Source: Rhodopirellula sp. (GTDB lineage: Bacteria > Planctomycetota > Planctomycetia > Pirellulales > Pirellulaceae). Taken from it: a stretch of DNA of 34,701 bases. Shown one piece after another: positions 17,069 to 25,339 of this stretch; the stretch's first letter is position 1, and each line of letters begins with the position of its first letter. The translations under genes and the position numbers were made by a program. Location: NCBI GenBank assembly GCA_002690925.1, contig NZGD01000018.1:1-34701 (forward strand). The letters are read 5' to 3'. The notes beneath the pieces are model-generated. The model was given only the letters and a program-made list of their open reading frames with translations. It ran no database searches and was not told the DNA's origin.

Positions 17069-17694
17069 AGTGGAGCTGGGCTGAGTCGCCCGGAGTCAGG
17101 AAGTGAGGTTGAGGCGGGTAAAAGGCGTGTTGTCTTGTGACGAAGCTACGAGGGCGTGAATGTCAGAGCCGGTAAGGCGTCTGGGAAGCTCAGGACTCGT
17201 CATGGGGAAGGTGGAGAGACGGTTGCTCTGGCTCAATGAGGGTTGTCCCCGGATTTGCTTAAATCAAAAGGAAAAAAAGGAAAAGCAGGTGAGCTGCCAA
17301 GCAGGGAGCCTACGGATGCAGAGGATAGTCCGCGCGGCTTGGCAGGGGCATATGGCTTCGGAATTTTTGGCTTGCATACTGACCTGTGTGGTTCTGCTCG
17401 GGCCTGCGCTGCCAGCGATTCCTTGCGAGGTCGGGATGAAACTGGGCCATCTGTGAGCCAAGTTGTCGATTTCCACGGGTTCCTGAACAAGATTCGGCAG
17501 AGGACAGCCAAAAGCGGAAAGGTTAAAGTCAACAAGGACTCGCCCTTTTTGTATGATGGGGGATATTATAGGAGTCGAGTGATTTTGGGATAGTTCCAGA
17601 CGCTTGGCGAACGATATGTTCAAGCATGAATCCGCAATACCAATGTCCGGTGGGCGGGTGCCATCAATGTCCATCGAGATCAAGGTTTACCGTG
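17069..17694. other. Long intergenic region between the thioesterase and msrA genes, possibly structured
   Basis: About 625 bp without a convincing protein gene. Overlapping short frames on both strands lack domains and ribosome binding sites. It contains a perfect 9-bp inverted pair, CTGCCAAGC at 17294-17302 and GCTTGGCAG at 17337-17345, enclosing a smaller CGGA/TCCG pair. A T5 run occurs further down near 17546-17550. This might be an untranslated leader or small RNA, but I cannot assign a family. Confidence 0.4.
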
Positions 17695-18405
17695 ATGTCA
17701 GTAAATACAAAAAGGCTGTCGCTCATTGGCGTACTAAGCTCTGCTCTGCTCGTTGTTGCAGTTACTGTCGGGGGCAACGCTGTCGCCGCAAACCCCGTAG
17801 AAGAACTGGTGTCAGCGCCGAATCAAGTAGATTCAGAGAATAGCGACAAGGCCGAAGCCAAAGCCAAAAAAGAGGCGGTCGCTACGCTTGCAGGTGGATG
17901 TTTTTGGTGCACGGAAGCCGTTTATGAGCGAATGCGTGGGGTGAACGATGTAGTTTCCGGATATATCGGAGGCCATGTTAAGAATCCCACGTATCAGCAA
18001 GTTTGTGGAAAGCGGACTGGGCACGCAGAGGCGGTCGAGATTTATTACGACCCCAGCAAGACTACCTATGAAGAACTCCTTGAGGTTTTCTTCAAGACGC
18101 ATGATCCCACGACGTTGAATCGACAGGGTGCTGATGTCGGACCGCAATACCGCAGCGCGGTGTTTTTCCATGACGAACAGCAGAAACAGAAGGCGAAGAA
18201 ATACATTGCTAAATTGAACGCTGCGGGAGAAGGCCCCATTGTTACCACACTCGAACCCGCTTCTAAATTTTATGCCGCGGAGGAGTATCACCAAGATTAC
18301 TTTGCACGTAACCCGAACGCCGGATACTGCCAGGCAGTTGTGCGTAATAAGGTTCGCAAGTTTAATCGTGAATTTGGTGACAAGATCAAGAAGAAAGGTG
18401 AGTAG
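17695..18405 (+). CDS. msrA: Peptide-methionine (S)-S-oxide reductase MsrA, exported form
   Basis: MsrA reduces methionine-S-sulfoxide in proteins. I start at ATG 17695 (236 residues), which has AAGG about 9 bp upstream and gives a clear signal peptide (1-32, hydrophobic core LIGVLSSALLVVAVTV, cleavage likely near AVAA). The upstream frame to 17626 adds 23 unlikely residues. A charged, Ala/Lys-rich spacer (33-60) precedes the catalytic domain. The motif GGCFWCTEAVY (67-77) holds the nucleophile Cys69. GYIGGHV, TGHAEAVEIYYDP, THDPTTLNRQGADVGPQYRS and EEYHQDY complete the family signature, and a late Cys in GYCQAVV may act as resolving cysteine. The protein should repair oxidised proteins in the periplasm. 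No msrB is nearby. Confidence 0.95.
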   Translation: MSVNTKRLSLIGVLSSALLVVAVTVGGNAVAANPVEELVSAPNQVDSENSDKAEAKAKKEAVATLAGGCFWCTEAVYERMRGVNDVVSGYIGGHVKNPTYQQVCGKRTGHAEAVEIYYDPSKTTYEELLEVFFKTHDPTTLNRQGADVGPQYRSAVFFHDEQQKQKAKKYIAKLNAAGEGPIVTTLEPASKFYAAEEYHQDYFARNPNAGYCQAVVRNKVRKFNREFGDKIKKKGE

Positions 18406-18518
18406 GCGAAGAGAAACCTGATACCCTTTTCCGTCTCATGCAACCGTGTCGATTGAGAGATCGTCCCGTATTGCTGTTCGTACGAATCGTGTAAGGCATC
18501 TTGCCGGGAGTTTGTATT

Positions 18519-19145
18519 GTGAAGCAATTTTGCACTCTGCTCGGAATCCTGATGCCAATGTTATCAGGCTTAAGCGTTTGTCACGCCCAACTGCCAACAA
18601 CGGTGCAGTTACCAAGTTTCCACACGTTCTCCTACGGCGGGTCGGTGCTTGTCCCTGATGGCGGAACCACGTCGCTTGGTGGGGTGAAAAGGTCGGCCAC
18701 TGGATACAACCGTCGAGGCTGGAACCGCGGCTACGGTAGTGCCAACTCAACTTCAGATGCCTCCGTATCTGCGCGCATTATCGACCTGGCCGAGATGGAT
18801 CGCCAAATTCTGGGTGGTTCTCCCGAGGAATTCCTGCGTCGGATGCGAACTCAAGAACGGCAGATTGGGGTAGTGGGCCTGACTCGGGATGCATCCGGGC
18901 TGTCATCGCAACGGACGCGAATTCCAGCGGCTTCGCCGCTTTCGCGAATTGAAGAGGGAAAAGCACTGGTTCGATTTGCCAGGCAAGAGTACCGCGAGGG
19001 GCGAAAGTCCTCATCCATTCAAGCCTACGGAATGGCAATCAATCAGCTCGATGGTCGGTTGAAGACACTGGCTATATCCGAGTTTCGGCAGGTGTTCGGA
19101 ACGGCCGCCGAGCAGTTGCTGCGTTTGTCTTCGCTCAGGCGTTGA
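18519..19145 (+). CDS. Small exported protein with secretin-like PDGGT...LGG signature
   Basis: I start at GTG 18519 (208 residues) because GGGAG lies 8 bp upstream and the product then opens with a classic signal peptide (MKQFCTLLGILMPMLSGLSV, cleavage after CHA at 23). The TTG at 18501 is a poorer choice. The mature N-terminus contains FSYGGSVLVPDGGTTSLGGV (about 37-56). VPDGGT..LGG is the turn conserved in the beta domain of type II/III secretins and also recurs in planctomycete-type exported proteins. The C-terminal part (about 140-205) is helical and TPR-like (ALVRFARQEYREGRKSSSIQ). There is no beta-barrel domain, so it is not a complete secretin. The function is unknown. Confidence 0.75.
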   Translation: MKQFCTLLGILMPMLSGLSVCHAQLPTTVQLPSFHTFSYGGSVLVPDGGTTSLGGVKRSATGYNRRGWNRGYGSANSTSDASVSARIIDLAEMDRQILGGSPEEFLRRMRTQERQIGVVGLTRDASGLSSQRTRIPAASPLSRIEEGKALVRFARQEYREGRKSSSIQAYGMAINQLDGRLKTLAISEFRQVFGTAAEQLLRLSSLRR

Positions 19146-19574
19146 ATGCCTTGTTCTGGAAGCCATGCGTTCAAAGTTGAGAACAGGTCGTTTTCAGGTG
19201 GCGGCTGTCGGGTCGCATTGAATCGGCGTTGAAGTGGCATTTCCTGCGTGTTTCGCTGCAGCGAACTCAATGAAGCCATTTTTGCTCGTTCGGCCCGGAA
19301 TCTTTCTGCGGAATGTCGACTGGGGCGACCTGTTGTTTCTGAGAGGTTGCAGGGCATGGGATGCTCAGGTTTCGATCGCCTTTTGTGGAGATGCCATTTC
19401 GTATTGCTGTTGGATGGTTTGCACTTGCTTCGTTCTGTGCAGTGATCGCTGGTGTCTGGTAACCTGTCAGGAAGTGCAAGATGATACAGCAGGGGACGAA
19501 GTTTGATTCGCTGAGAGTTGAATCCCCCGGTGAGTAAATTTGCCTGACGAGTGAGATTGCCTGACAAGTGAGAA
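19146..19574. other. Intergenic region before the sugar-isomerase-like gene
   Basis: About 430 bp with no supported gene. A long minus-strand frame (19043-19624) overlaps coding sequence at both ends and has no recognisable feature, so I take it as a shadow. The only clear element is the 17-bp direct repeat at the downstream end, listed separately. Confidence 0.5.
19540..19573 (+). repeat. Two tandem 17-bp units directly before a start codon
   Basis: TTGCCTGACGAGTGAGA (19540-19556) is followed at once by TTGCCTGACAAGTGAGA (19557-19573), differing at one base. The second copy ends one base before the ATG at 19575, so its AGTGAGA supplies whatever weak Shine-Dalgarno sequence the gene has. The duplication may alter translation initiation of that gene. 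Confidence 0.9.
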
Positions 19575-20540
19575 ATGAACCTTATGATTCCACGCCGTGA
19601 CCTTCTAATTGCCGCGACTGCCATGACTGCTGCTTCTATTCCACAGAAACAAACCCAAGCAGCTGCTCAGTTGAGTAGTAATGCACCTGTTCGTTTTGCT
19701 TTGAATACCAGTACGGTACGTGGTCAGAAACTGTCCATCGAAGAACAGGTTGATTTGACTGCCAAAGCGGGCTACGACGGCATCGAACCATGGATTCGAG
19801 ACATTCAACAGCATGCCGATAAGGGCGGAAGTCTTGCCGATTTGAAGAAAAAGATTGCGGATAGTGGGCTTACCGTAGATAGTGCGATCGGTTTCGCGAA
19901 TTGGATTGTTGATGATCCCGATGCGCGGGCTAAGGGGCTCGAGCAGGCGAAGCGGGAAATGGCGTTGGTGAAAGAGATTGGGGGAGATCTTGTGGCTGCT
20001 CCGCCTGTCGGTGCACACCGCGGTGACAGCACGCCACCGCCCTTGCCAGTGATCGCAGAGCGTTATCGGGCGCTGTTGGAAGTGGGCGAACAGGTTGGTG
20101 TGGTGCCTCAGTTGGAACTCTGGGGATTCTCACCCACATTGAGCAAGTTGAGCGAGCTGGCCTATGTGTCGGCAGGTGCAGCGCATCCGGACGCTTGCGT
20201 GTTGCCAGATTTTTATCACATCTACAAAGGTGGCAATGATTTCGCGTCGCTGGGCATGATTGAAGCATCACGGATGCATTGTTTTCATATGAATGACTAC
20301 CCAGCTGATCCCCCTCTCGCTGAAATCGCTGATAAGCATCGCGTTTTCCCAGGTGACGGAGTTTGCCCGTTGCCGCAGATTATCCGACAGTTGATTGACC
20401 ATGGATTCGCCGGCACATTTTCACTTGAATTATTTAATCCCGAGTACTGGGAACGCGATCCTGCTGAGGTGGCATCCGAGGGGCTTGAAAAGTCTCGTGC
20501 GGTTGTACAAGCAGCTCTGAAGTTGCAAAGCATCTCGTGA
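19575..20540 (+). CDS. Tat-exported sugar phosphate isomerase/epimerase-like TIM barrel protein
   Basis: 321 residues. The N-terminus IPRRDLLIAATAMTAAS (5-21) has a twin arginine (Arg7-Arg8) and a hydrophobic core, as in planctomycete Tat signals. The remainder fits the xylose isomerase-like/AP endonuclease 2 TIM barrel: ALNTSTVRG, AGYDGIEPWIRD, GGDLVAAPP, QLELWGF, PDFYHIYKGG, CFHMNDYP and FSLELFNPEYW, with the Glu, Asp and His residues that usually bind a divalent metal at the barrel mouth. The family isomerises or epimerises sugars or inositol derivatives, but the substrate is unknown. The gene is flanked by short tandem duplications at both ends, with the stop codon inside the second. Confidence 0.85.
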   Translation: MNLMIPRRDLLIAATAMTAASIPQKQTQAAAQLSSNAPVRFALNTSTVRGQKLSIEEQVDLTAKAGYDGIEPWIRDIQQHADKGGSLADLKKKIADSGLTVDSAIGFANWIVDDPDARAKGLEQAKREMALVKEIGGDLVAAPPVGAHRGDSTPPPLPVIAERYRALLEVGEQVGVVPQLELWGFSPTLSKLSELAYVSAGAAHPDACVLPDFYHIYKGGNDFASLGMIEASRMHCFHMNDYPADPPLAEIADKHRVFPGDGVCPLPQIIRQLIDHGFAGTFSLELFNPEYWERDPAEVASEGLEKSRAVVQAALKLQSIS

Positions 20541-20558
20541 AAAAAGCATCTCGTGAAA
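20527..20558 (+). repeat. Two perfect tandem 16-bp units over a stop codon
   Basis: AAAGCATCTCGTGAAA occurs at 20527-20542 and again at 20543-20558 with no gap or mismatch. The TGA stop of the sugar-isomerase-like gene (20538-20540) lies in the first copy. The second copy repeats the last codons and the stop in a different frame. Confidence 0.95.
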
Positions 20559-20699
20559 ATCGCGTTCAGTTCAGAGAGTGATTGCATGTTCGCGGAATAC
20601 GCTGACCGCAGCATTTTTCAACTGACGAAGTGTTGGGCAAAGATCATTTCAAGGGCAGCAATGCCCAGGAATAAGACAATCATCCTGTTTAGATTGCGG

Positions 20700-21047
20700 C
20701 TACATTTGTCGCGAATCCAGAACGCTTTTGAGTTGTTCGAGAACATTCTCGCTGACCCGTTTCGCCTCTGGCACCAATTCAGGGATTTGGGCAAGTTGGC
20801 CCTCGTGAGCCAGCGTTTCGATTTTTGCCCACACTGTTTGTTGATTCTGAAGTTGCAGGATACGAAAGTTGCCCTTGAGTGTGTGTGAGGCCCGCTGGGC
20901 TGCCGCTCGGTCGTTCGTGGCAAGCGCTTGATCAAGTTGATTCATCAGCGAGGGTACTTCCTCTAGGAACGCAGCAACCACTGCATAAAGAATATCCTGA
21001 TCGTCAGCCATTGAAGCGAGCGCGGGGCGGAGATTGATCTTATTCAT
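20700..21047 (-). CDS. Stand-alone HPt (histidine phosphotransfer) domain protein
   Basis: 115 residues forming a single HPt four-helix bundle. The phosphorylation motif ASHTLKGN (53-60) contains the phospho-accepting His55, with the usual downstream KGN. Acidic and hydrophobic heptads before (LEEVPSLMNQLDQALATND) and after (LAHEGQLAQIPELV) fit the family. HPt proteins carry phosphate between hybrid histidine kinases and response regulators in the cytoplasm. No kinase or receiver gene adjoins it, so its partners are elsewhere. It is transcribed against both neighbours, so it is likely monocistronic. Start ATG 21047 has only a weak AAGA upstream. Confidence 0.88.
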   Translation of the reverse strand: MNKINLRPALASMADDQDILYAVVAAFLEEVPSLMNQLDQALATNDRAAAQRASHTLKGNFRILQLQNQQTVWAKIETLAHEGQLAQIPELVPEAKRVSENVLEQLKSVLDSRQM

Positions 21048-21512
21048 CGGCGATCTTAAGTAATCGATTCATGCAGGAAATCTGGTGTGTCTTCTGAAAT
21101 TCGTCCATTCAGTAGCCTCAGCATGAGATTTTTCCATACAAGCCTGCATCCGCACGTTGTTGTGACCCATGATCGTCATTGTTGTCGCGTTGCATTTTTT
21201 AAGGGAGAAAACTCGTGTACATCACTTGGTGTAAGCCCATTGGTGCGAGTAATGAGCCTTTTGGGATGGTTCGTCTTCGAATTTAAAGATAAGAGTAATT
21301 CGGGAGATCCTTTTTCATGCTTTCATTGCAGGTCAGCGTCAACTTGCGAGTAGGAGCCGTTGGTTCTGTGTTGTCTCATCCTGTAGGTGTTATTTTAGGT
21401 CCACGAGAAATGCTCAGTCTATACATTTGACCAGACTGTAGATTGAGGCTGGTGTGTTCGAAACAAGAATGCCTCAAGCTGCGGGCGAATTGCGGGTTGC
21501 ATGGAGTTGAAC
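21048..21512. other. Divergent intergenic region between the HPt gene and the Tm-1-like gene
   Basis: About 465 bp with no gene I can support. Promoters for the minus-strand HPt gene and the plus-strand Tm-1-like operon are expected, but none could be assigned with confidence. Confidence 0.45.
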
Positions 21513-22718
21513 ATGGTTAGCAAGTTTGTTTACGTGATCGCAACAATGGACACGAAAGGCATCGAATTGCAGTATGTGGCCGATTGCCTGCGTGTCGCGG
21601 GAGTTCAGGTCAAAGTGGTTGATGTGGGTACAGGTGGGCCACCAACAGGGCAGCCAGACGTGACGAGCGATGAGTTACAAGGTAACGCTGCCAAGGTTTC
21701 GTTTGAAAGTCGGGCCGAGGCGGTGACCGCCATGGGTGAAGCTCTGCAGCGGTACTTGATGAATAAAGCTGACGCGGGGCAGCTTGCAGGTGTGATTGGT
21801 ATTGGTGGCAGCGGCGGAACCGCGTTGATCACGCCGGCGATGCGATCGCTTGCTATTGGAGTGCCAAAACTGATGGTATCGACTGTTGCCAGTGGCAATA
21901 CTGCACCTTACGTCGATTGCAGTGATATCACCATGATGTACTCCGTGGTGGATGTTGCTGGTCTCAATGTCGTTTCGCGAAAAGTGCTTGGTAACGCAGC
22001 GCACGCGATGGCCGGGATGGTCCAACACCGCGTGGACGCGGTTGCTGACAAGCCAACATTAGGGATGACCATGTTTGGCGTTACCACGCCTTGCGTTGAT
22101 GCTGTGCGTGAGCAACTTGAGAAGACAGGTCACCAGTGCCTTGTGTTTCATGCAACGGGGACAGGAGGGCGAGCCATGGAACGGCTTGTTGAATCATGCT
22201 TGCTACAAGGAGTCCTCGATATCACAACAACCGAGGTAGCTGACGAAGTTGTGGGAGGTGTTTTCCCAGCAGGCAGTCAAAGGTTCAAGAAGTTAGTCGA
22301 AAGCGGGGCTCCCGTAATTCTTAGTTTGGGCGCTCTCGATATGGTCAACTTTGGAGCATGGGAAACTGTACCTGACCAGTTTTCAGATCGTTTGTTCCAC
22401 GTTCATAATGCCCAGGTCACTCTGATGCGCACGAATGCGGAAGAAAATCGTCTTATCGCTCGCTGGATCGCTACCAGGATTCGAAAAACCATCTCTCCCA
22501 TGGTCGTGATTATCCCGGAATTGGGTTTGTCAGCCCTGGATGCGCCTGGGCAGCCGTTTCATGATCCCGGTACCAACGCTATTTTGTTTCAGGAATTGGA
22601 AGAGCAATTGAAGGGGTGTCAAATGTGTCAAGTTGTCCGGATCAGCCAACATATCAATGATCGCGAATTTGCGGAGTGTGTTGTGCAGCATTACAACGCC
22701 TTGGCTAGTCGTCAGTAG
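21513..22718 (+). CDS. Tm-1-like ATP-binding domain protein (UPF0261)
   Basis: I start at ATG 21513 (401 residues), six bases after TGGAG, just ahead of [23 protein letters not shown] 21501 would add four residues. The conserved UPF0261 motifs are plain: ATMDTKG (10-16), VVDVGTGG (35-42), GIGGSGGT (96-103), [20 protein letters not shown] (about 121-140) and [11 protein letters not shown]. This is the ATP-binding half of the plant resistance protein Tm-1, whose second half is a TIM barrel. In bacteria its biochemical role is undefined. The companion TIM-barrel gene starts 41 bp downstream in the same direction, so the two probably form an operon and a functional pair. Confidence 0.93.
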   Translation: MVSKFVYVIATMDTKGIELQYVADCLRVAGVQVKVVDVGTGGPPTGQPDVTSDELQGNAAKVSFESRAEAVTAMGEALQRYLMNKADAGQLAGVIGIGGSGGTALITPAMRSLAIGVPKLMVSTVASGNTAPYVDCSDITMMYSVVDVAGLNVVSRKVLGNAAHAMAGMVQHRVDAVADKPTLGMTMFGVTTPCVDAVREQLEKTGHQCLVFHATGTGGRAMERLVESCLLQGVLDITTTEVADEVVGGVFPAGSQRFKKLVESGAPVILSLGALDMVNFGAWETVPDQFSDRLFHVHNAQVTLMRTNAEENRLIARWIATRIRKTISPMVVIIPELGLSALDAPGQPFHDPGTNAILFQELEEQLKGCQMCQVVRISQHINDREFAECVVQHYNALASRQ

Positions 22719-22759
22719 ACTCCCAAACTCGTCATGCGAAGAAATTGAGGATCGTTATC

Positions 22760-23593
22760 ATGGCAATGCAAACGCGTCAATCAATCCTGAAACAGCTCAG
22801 AAATAAGATCACGCTCGGCCAGCACATCGTGGGCGGTGGGGCTGGAACGGGAATCAGCGCCAAGTGTGAAGAGGCTGGCGGGATTGACTTAATTGTCATT
22901 TACAACTCAGGGCGTTTTCGTATGGCGGGCAGAGGTTCGCTCGCGGGATTGTTGCCGTATGGGAATGCAAACGACATTGTGAAAGAAATGGCAAACGAAG
23001 TGCTCACGGCTGTACGTCATACACCGGTCTTGGCAGGTGTGTGCGCGACTGATCCGTTCTTGCTTCGCGACAAATTTCTTCGTGAATTGAAGGACATGGG
23101 CTTCGCTGGTATTCAGAATTTTCCCACCGTTGGTCTGATTGACGGGAACTTCCGAGCGAATCTTGAAGAGACGGGAATGGGGTTCGCCTTGGAAGTTGAG
23201 TGTATTGGGGCGGCTCATGAACTGGAGCTGTTGACTACTCCGTACGCATTCAATGCCGAACAAGCAGCAGAATTGACTTCGGTAGGAGCTGACATCATCG
23301 TCGCGCACATGGGGCTGACAACGAGTGGCACCATTGGTGCCCGGACGGCGATGGATCTTGATGCCGCAGTCGCTCGTGTTGCTGAAATTGCAGAAGCTGC
23401 TCACGCGGTGCGGGACGATGTACTGGTCCTGTGTCATGGTGGGCCAATCGCGATGCCCGAGGATGCAGCCTATGTTCTTGACCGAGTGGACGGCGTGGAT
23501 GGGTTCTATGGAGCAAGTTCGATGGAGCGTTTGCCGACCGAAAAGGCGATCACGGAGCAGGTAAAAGCTTTCACCGACATCAACAAAAAATAA
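22760..23593 (+). CDS. Phosphoenolpyruvate hydrolase-like TIM-barrel protein (Tm-1 C-terminal half)
   Basis: 277 residues from ATG 22760, which has TTGAGG nine bases upstream; a TTG at 22745 would add five residues. Segments [82 protein letters not shown] and CHGGPI identify the family annotated as phosphoenolpyruvate hydrolase or TIM-barrel signal transduction protein. The name is historical; the reaction is not settled. It follows the UPF0261 gene. In plants and fungi the two domains are fused into one Tm-1-type protein, which supports a shared function here. Confidence 0.92.
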   Translation: MAMQTRQSILKQLRNKITLGQHIVGGGAGTGISAKCEEAGGIDLIVIYNSGRFRMAGRGSLAGLLPYGNANDIVKEMANEVLTAVRHTPVLAGVCATDPFLLRDKFLRELKDMGFAGIQNFPTVGLIDGNFRANLEETGMGFALEVECIGAAHELELLTTPYAFNAEQAAELTSVGADIIVAHMGLTTSGTIGARTAMDLDAAVARVAEIAEAAHAVRDDVLVLCHGGPIAMPEDAAYVLDRVDGVDGFYGASSMERLPTEKAITEQVKAFTDINKK

Positions 23594-23698
23594 CCATGCC
23601 TTCACTGTACACAGGGGAATCGGTGGTTGTAATCACCAAGTCGTCTGGGGTGGACATTGGCTCACGTGGGCGGGCAGTCAGTGGATCGAATCGGAATC

Positions 23699-23717
23699 CG
23701 TTAGCCACCCGCTAACG
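23699..23717. other. Inverted repeat over the 3' end of the MoaD-like gene
   Basis: CGTTAGC (23699-23705) and GCTAACG (23711-23717) form a perfect 7-bp stem with a 5-base loop. It spans the stop and last codons of the minus-strand MoaD-like gene, between convergent genes. No T-run follows on either strand, so it is at best a weak or Rho-assisted terminator. Confidence 0.35.
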
Positions 23718-23973
23718 CCTGCATGACGAAGATCTGGCTTGTGGCGTCGACTGCAAGGTCGAGTGATTCGCCGTGAGGTAGCATCTGCCCATCGATGAAA
23801 ATTGCTACATGTTGCTGCAGGGCTCCATCTGCTTGCATGACATAGTCGCGTAAAGCGGGGAATTGGCTAAACATCGACTCCAGTGCCTCGTTTAGCGTGG
23901 TTGCCGTCACCGTCTGGTGTGCGGGGCAATCGACATGTTGAGCGAGCTGGGAAGTGAATTCAAGATGTGGCAT
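23701..23973 (-). CDS. MoaD/ThiS-like small ubiquitin-fold protein ending in Gly-Gly
   Basis: 90 residues from ATG 23973; the frame is open to 24024, but the extra 17 residues are unconserved. The chain reads as a beta-grasp sulfur carrier: MPHLEFTSQL, the helix LNEALESMFSQFPALRDYV (28-46), HVAIFIDGQ (55-63) and a terminal IFVMQALAGG with Gly89-Gly90 at the very C-terminus. In MoaD and ThiS this diglycine is adenylated and thiocarboxylated by an E1-like enzyme. The pattern RDYV...G.L..HV.IF.DG resembles MoaD-type more than ThiS. No E1, MoaE or ThiG gene is in the window. It is the last gene after the hydroxyproline enzymes, 81 bp below the flavoenzyme, and might be co-transcribed. A link to that pathway is unproven. 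Confidence 0.82.
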   Translation of the reverse strand: MPHLEFTSQLAQHVDCPAHQTVTATTLNEALESMFSQFPALRDYVMQADGALQQHVAIFIDGQMLPHGESLDLAVDATSQIFVMQALAGG

Positions 23974-24054
23974 GGGTAATGCATCCAAGGCGGTGGAGAA
24001 GAAAGCCCGCGAGCTTCTAATCATATCATTCGGTGTCGCAGATTTCGAATCAGT

Positions 24055-25329
24055 TCAATTGGAGAATCGGTCGGGTGAAAGCAGTTCAAAGTTGGCAATA
24101 CTGGGTTGTTCCTCGTCAGCGATCTCTGCGACACAGCGTCCAGTGATGGGGGCAAGGCTGATTCCCATCATTGCGTGGCCAGTTGAAACGATCACGTTCT
24201 CCCAGTTGCTGCTTCGCCCGACGTAGGGAAGACCATCGGGCGAGCAGGGGCGAAGGCCCGTCCAAGGTTCGCAGTCTTCAAAGTCTGATGGCTTGAATTT
24301 TGGAAAATAGTCGGAGACAGATCTGATGATGCCTCGCACTCTGGATTGTGAAATGGACTGGTCCAAACCGGAAATCTCCATGGTTCCACCAAACCGCAAA
24401 GACGATTCCATTGGGGTTACCGCTACGCGAGCCTCGGTCAAGATCGAGCAGATTGTTGGTTGTTGGCAAGGTTGTTCCAGTGTGACGCTGTATCCTTTAC
24501 CCGCCTGCATCGGCAAGTTCAGATTCAGTTGCCGTCCAAGTTCTGACGACCAGACACCACCACAAATGATGAACTCGTCGGCATCAAGGGAGCCTTGCGA
24601 AGTCTCGACTGCTGTGGCGTGACGTCCCTGCAAATGAAATTTTCTGCAATCAGTTTCCCACAAAAATTGACAACCTTTTGAAAAAAGGTCTGACTGCAGG
24701 CGATTCATTAACTTATCGGGTGAGAGGTGGCAGTCACGTGGGTAGTAAATACTGCCCGCCACATCCATTTCAATGGAGGGGTCTTTTTCGGCAGTGGCTT
24801 TTGCGTCGAGGACACACGCTTCAACATTCAGGCTGTTTGCAAGCTGCGCCGTTTCTGCTTCTTCATCGAGTGTCCGCTCGCTTTTGCAAAGCATCAGCAG
24901 ACCGTTGGGAGTCAGCGAAAAACCACCCTCGAATTCTGAAGCCAGTTCCTGAAAACAGGCACGGCTCGCAAGGTGCAAGTCGCGCAGTAAGGGAGCTGAT
25001 CTTTTGACGTGTGACGCGTTGCATGCGTTTCTAAATCGCCACAGCCATGCCAGCAGATCCCAAGATGCTCGAGGCCTGATATAAAAAGGTGACTCGGGAT
25101 TCCACATCCACTTGAGGCCTAGTTTGATCATCCCCGGTGCAGCTAATGGCACAAAGTGGCTTGGAACAATCATCCCCGCATTACCGAAGGAGCATCCATC
25201 TCGGGCTTGGGGGTTTCTATCGATGACGGTGACTTGGTGGCCCCGTTGGGTGCAGTACCAAGCTGATGTCAGCCCAATGATGCCGCCGCCGATGATGATG
25301 ATTTTTTTTGCCACTTGAACTCTACTCAC
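24055..25329 (-). CDS. FAD-dependent D-amino-acid oxidase/dehydrogenase (probable cis-4-hydroxy-D-proline oxidase)
   Basis: 424 residues. The N-terminal dinucleotide-binding motif IIIGGGIIGLTSAWY (11-25) binds FAD. CSFGNAGMIVPSH and the C-terminal GLRPCSPDGLPYVG with STGHAMMGISLAP match the DadA/DAO family. Such enzymes oxidise D-amino acids to imino acids and pass electrons to the respiratory chain or oxygen. The epimerase gene starts upstream in the same direction and ends 10 bp before this one. Context therefore suggests that the substrate is cis-4-hydroxy-D-proline and the product 1-pyrroline-4-hydroxy-2-carboxylate. The listed start is GTG; another GTG five codons later (25314) begins closer to the fold. 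Glycine oxidase (ThiO) is an alternative because a sulfur-carrier-like gene follows, but no thiamin genes are present. Confidence 0.85.
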   Translation of the reverse strand: MSRVQVAKKIIIIGGGIIGLTSAWYCTQRGHQVTVIDRNPQARDGCSFGNAGMIVPSHFVPLAAPGMIKLGLKWMWNPESPFYIRPRASWDLLAWLWRFRNACNASHVKRSAPLLRDLHLASRACFQELASEFEGGFSLTPNGLLMLCKSERTLDEEAETAQLANSLNVEACVLDAKATAEKDPSIEMDVAGSIYYPRDCHLSPDKLMNRLQSDLFSKGCQFLWETDCRKFHLQGRHATAVETSQGSLDADEFIICGGVWSSELGRQLNLNLPMQAGKGYSVTLEQPCQQPTICSILTEARVAVTPMESSLRFGGTMEISGLDQSISQSRVRGIIRSVSDYFPKFKPSDFEDCEPWTGLRPCSPDGLPYVGRSSNWENVIVSTGHAMMGISLAPITGRCVAEIADEEQPSIANFELLSPDRFSN

Positions 25330-25339
25330 CGCTCGGAAA

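Noticed and set aside
17310..17340. RNase P RNA core (GAGGATAGTCCG resembles GAGGAAAGTCCG)
   Set aside because: One base differs in the most conserved string, and I could not find the matching 3' conserved region (ACAGNRA-type) downstream.
19043..19624. 193-codon minus-strand reading frame
   Set aside because: It overlaps the ends of two well-supported plus-strand genes, shows no domain or signal, and its composition looks like a shadow frame.
24055..25329. ThiO (glycine oxidase) of a thiamin operon with ThiS next to it
   Set aside because: No thiG, thiE or thiF is present, while an epimerase and DHDPS-type gene adjoin, which fits hydroxyproline breakdown better.
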